Under the pieces are notes generated by a model, which was not told the DNA's origin, searched no databases, and saw nothing but the letters and a program-made list of their open reading frames with translations. A program made the translations under genes and the position numbers. From Syngnathus acus (lineage: Eukaryota; Chordata; Actinopteri; Syngnathiformes; Syngnathidae), in contig NC_051098.1 in the NCBI RefSeq assembly GCF_901709675.1, forward strand, positions 8,619,000 to 8,682,999: a stretch of DNA of 64,000 bases, written 5' to 3'. The stretch's first letter is position 1, and each line of letters begins with the position of its first letter. Below are positions 50,928-60,720 of the stretch, piece after piece.

Positions 50928-53596
50928 TCACAGGAATACCAGGAGGTGCTGCTGTATCCATGTCAGGTATTTGTTGACGCGAGTGTAGACGCCATACACC
51001 CTCCGGCTGCCGCATTCCTCGGGACCAGCCCACGACACCAGGCCATACACGGCCCACTGCCGGGTGACGGGGTTCTCAGCCACAAAGGCGCCCCCGCTGT
51101 CGCCCAGGCAGGTGTCGCGGCCACCCTCGTAGAAGCCAGCGCAGAACATGTTGTCGCTGACGTTGTAGCTTCCCGTGCGGGCTGCGTAGCTGGCGCGACA
51201 CTCATCCTGCGGGACCACCGGCAGACGAACAAACTGCAGCAGGTCGGAGGTAACGTCAGGGTGCGACACCCCCCACCCAGCGACTACGCCTAGAGAGTGG
51301 GGTGGGGGAGAGGTGGCGTCATCCTGTCGAACGTAGAGGTCACAAATGTGAAAGTCGGAAAACATGGAATTGCACGTATTGGAATGGTAAGGTCAATTCC
51401 TTTGTGTTTGTTGTATACAGATGACATTTGGGGTTTCAGATTAAAAGATGAGACAATATGAGATAAACATCTAAGCATTAATTCCTTTCATGGTAGTTAC
51501 ATCTTGCTGTGTTAATTAAACAACGCAGAACAGGGCACTTTTTGTCATTTCCAACCCTCATTAAATTAACTTGAAGCAAACAATATTTCATTTTTGGTGG
51601 CACTACTTTGCTTACCTGTGGTGGCGACGGCAGGCAGACGGGCTGGACATCGTGGTTCAGCTCCACCTTGACACTCAGCTTCAGCAAGGCGATGTCATTG
51701 TCAAAGTCACTGGGTCGGAAGTCGGGATGGACCAGCACCTGAGACACGGAAAGGACGGCCGATGCCTGCTTGTCCCGCACGTCCACTGCACCCGCCACCA
51801 CCTGGGAGACAACAGGTGCTGTCACGTAAGTCTTTTTTTTTTTCAAAGCATGAATGATCAAATCAAATACTGTTGTCTGCCATCACCTTGATGTGTTCGG
51901 GGGCCACGGGGACCACCTGGGCATCCCGGCGGCGAGAGCGCACAACATGGGCGGCAGTCAAGATCCACGTGTCCGACAACAGGGCACCCGAGCCGAACCA
52001 GCGCTCCGACGGGACACGGCTGGTGTCCTCCACACTCAGCAGAACCTGCCAAGGGAAGTTCCCCGGCTCTGCAGCGCGACCGCCGACTATGCGCTTCACC
52101 TGGACGGCCAGCGGACGTGACGGGCGGCCGCATGCTAGCAGGTGACATAACATGAGACCAGTGAAACGACATGACGTGTCAAAAAAGCAACTGGGTGGTT
52201 CGTCATCGCTCACCCGGCACACAGGATGGAAGCTCCACCCCTGGCGCAGTGTTAACACTCAGATTGTTTGGGCCGCAGCCAAACTCATCTGACACACGTT
52301 GGACAAACCAAAAATGATCGCATGAGAGTCACATTTGCAAATGACATCTGACACAGTCTGCAACAAACCCATTTATTTCCAAAGTAAGAGGCACCAAATG
52401 AGGAACTTTAAAGGCAAGAGATGTCACAAAACACCAAAAGTGACATCAGACAGAACGCACATAAAACACAGATGACGACAAACACAAAGGATCAAACCAA
52501 AAATAGCAAAAAACCAGAGCAACTCTTACTTTTACTTTGACAGACAGGAAGTGCGGTATCCCAGGTGCCATCTTCCTGACAGAGCATCTCAAAGTCTCCA
52601 TCCACGCGCTCACCACCCTGCCGTAGAAAAACAAACACTTAAAAGTATTATAGAGGATCTTATTTAGACGTTGTTGTGTAATGCCTTTAATTATACTTTG
52701 TTGTCGTGTGTGCTACTTCTGTTATGCCAATAATCACAGCAAAGAATTGCAATGGTTTGTGGCATTTTAGCTGCACCCATGCTAATGCTAGCACAGGGTA
52801 AGAGGAGACCAGAGATACACTATGGAAGCCAAGATGAGTCAGGTGTATCACAATCATGAAACAACCATGGCTAGAGGCTGGAAGAGGAAGTGAACCTTGA
52901 TGATCATGGAGCCTGGAGAACACGAGACCCGGACGCGGTCCCCAGCTGAGTACTCGAGCTGGAGCGGGCTCACCGTAACGTTGGTTGGATGCACTGGAGA
53001 TGCACATGGACTTCCTGTCTTGAGGGAATAAACGCAAGGCAGGAGTTGTCAAAAAAAGAGGATTTGTTCAAGTGGACGCTTGTGTGTTGGAGACGTTTCA
53101 TATTTCTTTACTTCATTTTCACTCTAAGTGGGTCAGTGAGGGTGAAGAATTTATGTCAGAGACAGTATGTCTTTGCGAGAAAGCATATGAGTGTGTGTAA
53201 GAGAGAACGTGATTTTAAAATGCCAAAAGCCAGGTGAGCTGTGTTTCCTAAAGGGCGGGGCCTAAGAGAGCAAAATTCTTTATGTCAACATCGAAGATCA
53301 TCTCTGACCACAAAGAAAAGTCCACTAGACAAAATTCCATCACCTGGACAACTTACACACATTAGCTTAGCATGCTTGCTCTGAGCGTGTGTGCGACCTA
53401 CCCTCGGAGGTGTACGTCATCCTCCATCCAACATTTTCTCCTGAGTGGTCGCTGTGAAACAAGATAATAACGACGTTGGTGTCGGTCTGGATCACACCAG
53501 GAGACTGACCACCGCAAAACGGCCCAAACTCTTTAGGCGCCGCTCGGATCTGAAACGCACACATTCACTCTTGGCATGTGTGTGTGCATGCGTAAC

Positions 53597-53631
<35 letters not shown>

Positions 53632-55190
53632 CTTGAGGTAGTCATAGGGACAGAGGGCTTCCGGGTGATCCTCCACGTCAAACATATCATCAAAGTGGAG
53701 GCGAAGCTTGAGTCCCGGCGCCACCCGGATAATATAAGAGCACTCAGTTCTTTTTGGGTATGGTGATGGAAAATTGGGGCTGCTCAGGGAACCCACACGC
53801 TCAGAAAACACTAGGTCACTACACTCAACTGCACACATACACAAAATAGGAATACACACTTCATCAATCAACTGTGCATGCCTGTGTGAGTAGAAAAATT
53901 CAGTACATGTAAATATTTACAAGTATTCCGCCAGCACTATCAGTCACACAGCAGCCTCACACATACACACACATGTAATTGTTTTATCTGTTGTGTAGCT
54001 AGAAGGTTAAAAGGTTGTTAGCATGTTTAAACATTAAGGACATTTTGAACCAACAACTCAGCCTTTCACAAGCATTCAGTGATGGGGAGAAATTACTTCA
54101 GTGTGTGTGTTCGGATGTGCGTGGTGTGACCTGTGCACGTGCGTTTGTCAGGGTGCAACAGGTAACCATGGCGACAGGAGCAGTAGAAGCCGCCCACATA
54201 GTTGTGACACAGGTGGTCGCAGGCGACGTCTTCGTCCACACCTTCCGCGCACTCGTCCACATCTCAGGTTGGCAACGGGACAAACAAAAAGTTACATTTA
54301 TAAAATTAAAGTTAAACCGTGAGGCCGACGCGTAGAGGCGTTGTGCAGATGAACGCACCAATTGCGCTGTAGTGCGCTTGGAAGCCGGAGAAGTTTTGCG
54401 GGTTGGAGAAGTCGGATGAGAAGACGATGCTGACGACGTTGCCAGGAGTGCTAAGCGTTTCGGGACCCGGAACGCTCTCCGGATCCAGAGATTCACTGCC
54501 ACAGAATATTCCCAGGATGGAAGCCCCGCCCTCGTCCAAGGCCCTGCCACCAGCCTCCACCTGTGCATGTGCACGCAAGATCACGTGCCACCGTTTGCTC
54601 TTCAAGTTTGTGTTTGTTCGTATGAGTATCCCACCCTGACGTAGTCGCACTGGCACAAGTCAGAAGGTTCCAGGTCAAAATGGCTGAAGTCCAGTTGGAC
54701 ACGGAAACCGTCGGGAACACGGATTTCCCAGCGATGGCACGTGTCGTCGGGATATGTGGCTGGGAAGTGTGGTGACTGGAAGCTTCCAAAGGGTTGAGTC
54801 AGCGACACCATATACTCAGAATCCGCCAGGCCCAGCAGTACGCACGAGAACAAATACACTGACCTACATGCACACACACACAATCATGCATGTGCATGTA
54901 TGCGCGCACAAAAGCATGCAAAACATGGACACACGCGCTCAAAAACACATCAAGACATGCACAAAGACACTCAGATGCAAAGGGGTACAAATACATGAAA
55001 AGGTGGTTACTTACACTCACGCACAAAAATGTATGATGAGCAGACTAGTTTAAGAAGTTACGATTTACCAATGGATGAATAGATCCATGAATGAGTGAAA
55101 ATATCAATCGGTCACACTTTTTTATCCCGTCACAGTAAATCAATCACTAAGTCAATCAATAGTCAAATATATGAGCGAAACTGACCTCAT
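50928..55190 (-). CDS. masp1: MASP-3-type mannan-binding lectin serine protease (complement), with reduced CCP2
   Basis: Twelve exons join in frame to 672 residues, in transcript order: 55190-55186, 54863-54635, 54560-54359, 54262-54131, 53828-53632, 53549-53402, 53014-52896, 52617-52536, 52288-52214, 52134-51887, 51801-51616 and 51323-50928. Domains: signal peptide 1-17, CUB1 about 20-145, calcium-binding EGF 146-189 ([15 protein letters not shown]), CUB2 190-304, CCP1 305-371, CCP2 remnant 372-396, serine protease 397-672. The activation site is R411-I412 in KRIVGG. The triad is His459 (LTAAHVV), Asp515 (DNDIALLK) and Ser617 (GDSGGAF); Asp611 predicts trypsin-like specificity. The protease domain follows MASP-3, not MASP-1 or MASP-2 ([40 protein letters not shown]). 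MASPs bind MBL/ficolins through CUB1-EGF; MASP-3 activates pro-factor D. Odd points are the nearly lost CCP2 and two introns inside the protease domain. The start ATG is split by intron 1 after five bases. I infer masp1; a separate teleost paralogue is possible. Confidence 0.9.
53600..53630. repeat. GT microsatellite at a MASP splice donor
   Basis: About 14 GT/CA units lie directly next to the exon 5 donor (minus strand GTACACAC at 53631). On the transcript strand this puts a CA repeat at the very start of intron 5, a known kind of splice-modulating context. Any effect here is inference. Confidence 0.85.
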
Positions 55191-55616
55191 GGTGCGTGTC
55201 TCGCCGTTCATTAGTGTGCATGTGCGTGACAGGCAATGAAGTCCATCCTGGAAAGTGACGTCTGTAACAGCGTGGCGCGGTGTGCATGGAGACAAGGGGT
55301 CCGGGCGGTGGGACGTAGTTGGAACAGCGTCATCATATCTCCAAAAGTCATTGAAACATTGTCCTTTGCATGCCTGCCACCTTGTGGCTGCATTGGATAC
55401 GTTTCAAGAGGGTGATTCATAGTGGTTGAAACATTTGCCTGCACACGGTTGCCACCTGTGGCGTTAAATCCCACCCAAACCTTCAATCTGGGTAAATACT
55501 GCAACGCTCAATACATCCACTAGAGAGCAGCACACTCATTCCCTTTGGCGGTTTGGTGTCCATTAAACGATGAAGATTATTCTTGGATTTCTTTTTCCCG
55601 TTTATGGTAAAATAAT

Positions 55617-55665
55617 AAAATGAGGAACGCTTCACGAATTTGCGTGTCATCCTTGCGCAGGGGCC

Positions 55666-55704
<39 letters not shown>

Positions 55705-55722
55705 CGAAGCCGAAGCGACGCA
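55617..55722 (-). ncRNA. U6 spliceosomal snRNA, copy 1
   Basis: From ATATACTAAAATTGGAACGA to GTGAAGCGTTCC the sequence matches canonical vertebrate U6, including ACAGAGA (5' splice-site pairing) and AGC. It ends with TCATTTT, the T run serving as Pol III terminator. The 5' stem-loop differs from canonical (UGCG..CGCA outer stem). A U6-type promoter lies on the right: a PSE-like element and TATA-like TTCATATACTGG in reverse complement. It is divergent from copy 2. Confidence 0.93.
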
Positions 55723-56592
55723 ATAGGCTCATGCGACAGTCCAGTATATGAAGGGTACGCTAAGCAACCCTTCTTACAGTTCAGGTGTCACACTGACCCA
55801 TACGGACAAGTGAGTGATTGCAGAACGCAGAAAGGTATCTCACAGGATATCGCTCCTCGACAGGCGCGAATTTGATTAGAGTTAAATGTAGTGGCCAACG
55901 TCATATGATTACAGTGATGTTGCTGCCTTGGACATCGATGATGATAAGAGGAACGTTAGCACTGCAGAAGAAAGGGCCCTAAATAGTAAATATACTCAAA
56001 ACTGATGCAAAACACCGCTAGCATGTTAAACTCACACTGGCCTTTAAACCAAAAGCATTTCAATTTCCCACTGCACTTGAATGCATCAAGCATTCATTGG
56101 ATGCGCTCTTGTCAGCCGTGATCGAAATCAACTTGTATGCTTGTAAACTTCAATGATTGTACATATTGTAAAATGTGTCAATTCTTTAGCTCGTACTGTT
56201 GCTACAGTTGTCCCTCCCCCAAACTCTAACACTGCTGTCGCTGCAAGATTGTATGAGAAGCACCCTCCCACACACCCTGGCTGCATATCCCATTGGGTGG
56301 AAAGGAGGCGAGGCTTTTGGCTGCACCAATGGCATTGAAGATATTTACATAATATTTCATGCAGCCAATCAGATTGCGTTCCACCGCCGATCTTTTCTAT
56401 GTATAGTTTTCTGTAACATTCTGCTTACACGCAATCGCACAATGATCAGTACATCGTTTGAGTAGCACCCATCTACACTCATGCGGATATTTTAAAGCCA
56501 AATAAATGTCCGTAGAGGTCATTGTGACACCTGGACTGTAAGAATGGTTGCTTAGTGTACCCTTCATATACTGGACTGCCGCATGAACCTAT
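55723..56592 (+). repeat. Spacer between divergent U6 copies 1 and 2, repeated in inverted orientation
   Basis: Besides the two promoters it holds about 750 bp of unique-looking DNA (for example CACACACCCTGGCTGCATAT). The same sequence appears reversed at 58012-58870 and, shortened, at 59742-60190. A 61-codon frame at 56153-56338 recurs in each copy, but the repeat alone explains this. Confidence 0.85.
56524..56570 (+). promoter_or_regulatory. U6-type Pol III promoter (PSE plus TATA) of copy 2
   Basis: GTGACACCTGGACTGTAAGA at 56524-56543 resembles the vertebrate snRNA proximal sequence element; it lies about 50-70 bases before the U6 start. TTCATATA at 56563-56570 sits about 30 to 23 bases before the start, the usual TATA position of U6 genes. 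The same arrangement, with 1-3 changes, precedes the other copies. Confidence 0.75.
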
Positions 56593-56610
56593 TGCGTCGC
56601 TTCGGCTTCG

Positions 56611-56649
<39 letters not shown>

Positions 56650-56698
56650 GGCCCCTGCGCAAGGATGACACGCAAATTCGTGAAGCGTTCCTCATTTT
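56593..56698 (+). ncRNA. U6 spliceosomal snRNA, copy 2
   Basis: Full-length copy with canonical core (ACAGAGA, AGC, the internal stem-loop phrase CCCCTGCGCAAGGATGACAC) and terminator TTTT at 56695-56698. PSE and TATA are at the right distances. The spacer shared with copy 1 is about 870 bp. Confidence 0.93.
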
Positions 56699-56901
56699 GT
56701 TATTTTACCATAAACCGGGAAAAAATACCTAAGAATAATCTTTATCGTTTAGTGGACACCAAAATCCCCAAACGGCCAAACGGAATTTTCTGTGAAATTC
56801 TGCTTACACACAATCGCGCGATGATCAGCACATCATCCGAGTAGCATCCATCTACACTCATGCGGATATTTTGCAGCCAAATAGGTGTCCGTATGGTCAG
56901 T

Positions 56902-56950
56902 GTGACACCTGAACTGTAAGAAGGGTTGCTTAGCGTACCCTTCATATACT
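56902..56950 (+). promoter_or_regulatory. U6-type Pol III promoter (PSE plus TATA) of copy 3
   Basis: GACACCTGAACTGTAAGAAG lies within 56902-56925, about 70 to 46 bases before the gene, followed by TTCATATACT at 56941-56950. The upstream block with TACACTCATGCGGATATTTT is also kept among the copies and may carry distal elements; I could not identify a clear octamer site. Confidence 0.75.
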
Positions 56951-56970
56951 GGACTATCGCATGAGCCTAT

Positions 56971-56988
56971 TGCGTCGCTTCGGCTTCG

Positions 56989-57027
<39 letters not shown>

Positions 57028-57076
57028 GGCCCCTGCGCAAGGATGACACGCAAATTCGTGAAGCGTTCCTCATTTT
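56971..57076 (+). ncRNA. U6 spliceosomal snRNA, copy 3
   Basis: Full-length, with the same core and the same variant 5' stem-loop as copies 1 and 2. The terminator TTTT is at 57073-57076. It is in tandem with copy 2 (272-bp spacer) and convergent with copy 4. Confidence 0.93.
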
Positions 57077-57455
57077 GTTTAATTTACTACAAACGGGAAA
57101 AATAATCCCTCGATTTAATCTAGTTTCGCTTTAGTAATCGAAATTCATTTGATTACTAAATGAATATATTCACTGACTGAACTGACTTTATTTCATGGTA
57201 CATATGTTAACATTTTGTATTGATGTGTTTGGTTGGTTGTCCTTTTCAATAAATGTCTAAAAGTACTTTGGGGAAGCGGGCAGCTGCCATTGTGGAGTAG
57301 ATTTTTGACTGGCAACAATGTGTTGATTTTTGAAGGTGATGTTCATGAACGGCTCATTTTGTGCACTAGTAAAAAACATCCATGTCTTGAATTTTTGGTT
57401 TCCACTAAACAAAAGATTATTCTTGGGTATGTTTTTCCCGTTTATAGTAAATTGA
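57077..57455 (+). repeat. U6-cluster spacer, arm 1 of an inverted pair
   Basis: This spacer between convergent copies 3 and 4 reappears in reverse complement at 59263-59635 between copies 6 and 7. Markers are GTTTGGTTGGTTGTCCTTTT and GGGAAGCGGGCAGCTGCC. No gene is seen within it. Confidence 0.9.
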
Positions 57456-57504
57456 AAAATGAGGAACGCTTCACGAATTTGCGTGTCATCCTTGCGCAGG
57501 GGCC

Positions 57505-57543
<39 letters not shown>

Positions 57544-57561
57544 CGAAGCCGAAGCAACGCA
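57456..57561 (-). ncRNA. U6 spliceosomal snRNA, copy 4
   Basis: Full-length. It differs from the others by one base in the 5' stem-loop (GCGTTGC instead of GCGTCGC). PSE and TATA are on its right, near 57580-57635. A short GGGGTGGGGGG insertion lies further upstream. Confidence 0.92.
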
Positions 57562-57905
57562 AATGGTGCTTGTGACAGTCCAGTATATGAAGGGTACGCT
57601 AAGCAACCCTTCTTACAGTTCAGGTGTCACACTGACCCATACGGACACCTATTTGGCTGCAAAATATTTGCGTGGGGTGGGGGGCCAGCTTCACGCAGGT
57701 AAAATATCCGCATGAGTGTAGATGGATGCTACTCAGATGATGTGCTGATCATTGCGCGATTGTGTGTAAGCAGAATTTCACAGAAAATTCCGTTTGGCGG
57801 TTTGGGGATTTTGGTGTCCACTAAAGTTTAGTGGATCCTGGGTTTAGTGACTAAACGATAAAGATTATTCTTAGGTATTTTTTTCCCCGTTTATGGTAAA
57901 ATAAC

Positions 57906-57954
57906 AAAATGAGGAACGCTTCACGAATTTGCGTGTCATCCTTGCGCAGGGGCC

Positions 57955-57993
<39 letters not shown>

Positions 57994-58011
57994 CGAAGCC
58001 GAAGCGACGCA
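57906..58011 (-). ncRNA. U6 spliceosomal snRNA, copy 5
   Basis: Full-length with canonical core and terminator. The promoter is on the right near 58030-58085, with a C-to-T type change in the TATA flank (CTGTATATGAAGGG on the plus strand). Its upstream spacer is an inverted copy of the one between copies 1 and 2, but the divergent U6 partner is missing. Confidence 0.92.
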
Positions 58012-58870
58012 ATAGGTCTATGCGACAGTCCTGTATATGAAGGGTACGCTAAGCAACCCTTCTTACTGTTCAGGTGTCACACTGACCCATACGGACACTT
58101 ATTTGGGTTTAAAATATCCGCATGGGTGTAGATGGATGCTACTCAAACGATGTACCGATCATTGCGCGATTGCGTGGAAGCAGGATTTTACAGAAAACTA
58201 TACGTAGAAAAGATCGGCGGTGCTACGCTACCTGATTGGCTGCATGAAATATTATGTAAATATGTTCAATGCCATTGGTGCAGCCAAAAGCCTCGCCTCC
58301 TTTCCACCCAATGGGATATGCAGCCAGGGTGTGTGGGAGGGTGCTTCTCATACAATCTTGCAGCGACAGCAGTGTTAGAGTTTGAGGGAGGGACAACTGT
58401 AGCAACAGTACGATCTAAATAATTTACACATTTTACAACATGTACAATCATTGAAGTTTACAAGCATACAAGTTGATTTCGATCACGGCTGACAAAAGCG
58501 CATCCAATGAATGCTTGATGCATTCATGTGCAGTGGGAAATTAAATTGCTTTTGGTTTAAAGGCCAGTGTGAGTTTAACATGCTAGCCGTGTTTTGCATC
58601 AGTTTTGAGTATATTTACTATTTAGGGCCCTTCCTTCTGCAGTGCTAACGTTCCTCTTATCATCATCGATGTCCAAGGCAGCAACACCACTGTAATCATA
58701 TGACGTTGGCCACTACATTTAACTCGAATCAAATTTGCGCCTGTCGAGGAGCGATATCCTGTGAGATACCTTTCTGCGTTCTGGAATCACTCACTTGTCC
58801 GTATGGGTCTGTGTGACACCTGAACTGTAAGAAGGGTTGCTTAATGTACCCTTCATATACTGGACTGTCA
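58012..58870 (-). repeat. Inverted copy of the 55723-56592 spacer
   Basis: It starts at copy 5 and ends at an intact PSE/TATA block (58815-58870) pointing right. Where a U6 gene should follow there is instead the junction to the repeat at 58880, so this promoter has no gene. Confidence 0.85.
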
Positions 58871-58879
58871 AAAGTAGGA

Positions 58880-59157
58880 CATGTCTGGGGAAAAGAGGAT
58901 GTCTGGTCACCCTAACTAAGGCATTTTAGCTAAGAGGGGTCTGGATAAAGAATAAAGATTATTCTTGGATTTACTTTTCCCGTTTATAGTGAATTAAAGA
59001 AATGAGGAACGCTTCACGAATTTGCGGCTGTCGAAGAGTGATATCCTGTGTGTGTGATACCTTTTTCTGCGTTCTGCAATCACTCACTTGTCCGTATTGG
59101 TCAGTGTGACACCTGAACTGTAAGAAGTGTTGCATAGTCTACCCTTCATATACTGGA
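58880..59157 (-). repeat. Left arm of an inverted repeat flanking copies 6-8
   Basis: It contains GGACATGTCTGGGGAAAAGA and the U6 fragment at 59000. The mirror arm is at 60432-60720. Together they make a palindromic segment of roughly 1.8 kb. Confidence 0.8.
59000..59026 (-). pseudogene. U6 3'-end fragment
   Basis: Only the last 27 bases of U6 remain (CGCAAATTCGTGAAGCGTTC region in reverse complement), and the T run is broken. A mirror-image fragment lies at 60574, so the truncation was duplicated with the inverted repeat. Confidence 0.85.
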
Positions 59158-59174
59158 CCGTCGCTTCGGCTTCG

Positions 59175-59213
<39 letters not shown>

Positions 59214-59262
59214 GGCCCCTGCGCAAGGATGACACGCAAATTCGTGAAGCGTTCCTCATTTT
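59157..59262 (+). ncRNA. U6 snRNA, copy 6, with altered 5' end
   Basis: From TCGCTTCGGC onward it is identical to the other copies. Just upstream, about 18-20 bases present in the others between TACTGGAC and GCGTCGCTTC are deleted. This removes the outer 5' stem strand and moves the TATA element too close. PSE and TATA remain. It is probably not made correctly. Confidence 0.88.
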
Positions 59263-59635
59263 GTTATTTTACTATAAACGGGAAAAACATACCCAAGAAT
59301 AATCTTTTGTTTAGTGGAAACCAAAGACATGGATGTTTTTTACTGGTGCACAAAATGAGCCGTGCATGAACATCACCTTCAAAAATCAACACATAATTGC
59401 CAGTCAAAAAATTACTCCACAATGGCAGCTGCCCGCTTCCCCAAAGTACTTTTAGACATTTATTGAAAAGGACAACCAACCAAACACATCAATACAAAAT
59501 GTTAACATATGTACCATGAAATAAAGTCAGTTCAGTCAGTGAATATATTCATTTAGTAATCAAATGAATTTCGATTACTAAAGCGAAACTAGATTAAATC
59601 GAGGGATTATTTTTCCCGTTTGTAGTAAATTAAAC
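59263..59635 (-). repeat. U6-cluster spacer, arm 2 of an inverted pair
   Basis: Reverse complement of 57077-57455 with few differences. Open frames over it on either strand mirror those of arm 1 and are not genes. Confidence 0.9.
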
Positions 59636-59684
59636 AAAATGAGGAACGCTTCACGAATTTGCGTGTCATCCTTGCGCAGGGGCC

Positions 59685-59723
<39 letters not shown>

Positions 59724-59741
59724 CGAAGCCGAAGCGACGCA
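59636..59741 (-). ncRNA. U6 spliceosomal snRNA, copy 7
   Basis: Full-length, standard core and variant stem-loop, convergent with copy 6. PSE and TATA are on the right (59760-59815), with one base change in the PSE-like element. Confidence 0.92.
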
Positions 59742-60319
59742 ATAGGTCCACGCGACAGTCCAGTATATGAAGGGTACGCTAAGCAACCCTTCTTACAGTT
59801 CGGGTGTCACAATGACCTCTACGGACACTTATTTGGCTTTAAAATATCCGCATGAATGTAGATGGATGCTACTCAAACGATGTACTGATCATTGCGCGAT
59901 TGCGTGGAAGCAGAATTTTACAGAAAACTATACATAGAAAAGATCGGCGGTGCTACGCAATCCGATTGGCTGCCTGATGATTATGTAAATATATTTAATG
60001 CCATTGGTTCAGACAAAAGCCTCGCCTCCTTTCCACCCAATGGGATATGCAGCCAGGGTGTGTGGGAGGGTGCTTCTCATACAATCTTGCAGCGACCGCA
60101 GTGTTAGAGTTTGGGGGAGGGACAACTGTAGCAACAGTAGGATCTAAAGAATTTACACATTTTACAATATCTACAATCATTGAAGTTTACAAAAAATTAG
60201 CTATGAAACATGGTCAACAGCACCATGGTCATTCTGTTATGTCGATTTGGGGATTTTGGTGTCCATTAAACGATAAAGATTATTCTTGGATTTCTTTTTC
60301 CCGTTTACAGTAAAATAAC

Positions 60320-60368
60320 AAAATGAGGAACGCTTCACGAATTTGCGTGTCATCCTTGCGCAGGGGCC

Positions 60369-60407
<39 letters not shown>

Positions 60408-60425
60408 CGAAGCCGAAGCGACGCA
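60320..60425 (-). ncRNA. U6 spliceosomal snRNA, copy 8
   Basis: Full-length. The promoter on its right (60440-60495) has small changes (TAGACTATGCAACACTTCTT region) shared with the mirror-image promoter of copy 6. Confidence 0.92.
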
Positions 60426-60431
60426 ATTGGT

Positions 60432-60720
60432 ACATGCGACGGTCCAGTATATGAAGGGTAGACTATGCAACACTTCTTACAGTTCAGGTGTCACACTGAC
60501 CAATACGGACAAGTGAGTGATTGCAGAACGCAGAAAAAGGTATCACACACACAGGATATCACTCTTCGACAGCCGCAAATTCGTGAAGCGTTCCTCATTT
60601 CTTTAATTCACTATAAACGGGAAAAGTAAATCTAAGAATAATCTTTATTCTTTATCCAGACCCCTCTTAGCTAAAATGCCTTAGTTAGGGTGACCAGACA
60701 TCCTCTTTTCCCCAGACATG
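60432..60720 (+). repeat. Right arm of the inverted repeat flanking copies 6-8
   Basis: Reverse complement of the arm at 58880. The outer part (CATCCTCTTTTCCCCAGACA, continuing to about 60790) looks like an interspersed vertebrate repeat where the amplified unit ends. Confidence 0.8.
60574..60600 (+). pseudogene. U6 3'-end fragment, mirror of the one at 59000
   Basis: The last 27 bases of U6 (CGCAAATTCGTGAAGCGTTC onward) are preceded by unrelated sequence with no promoter. Confidence 0.85.

Noticed and set aside
56153-56465. Conserved 61-88-codon frames seen in three copies in the U6 spacers
   Set aside because: Their recurrence follows from duplication of the spacer; the copies contain stops and frame differences outside the shared segment.
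55617-60425. Could the small RNAs be U6atac instead of U6
   Set aside because: The core ACAGAGA, CCCCTGCGCAAGG and GTGAAGCGTTCC are those of U6; U6atac has a different 5' region and a longer 3' stem-loop.
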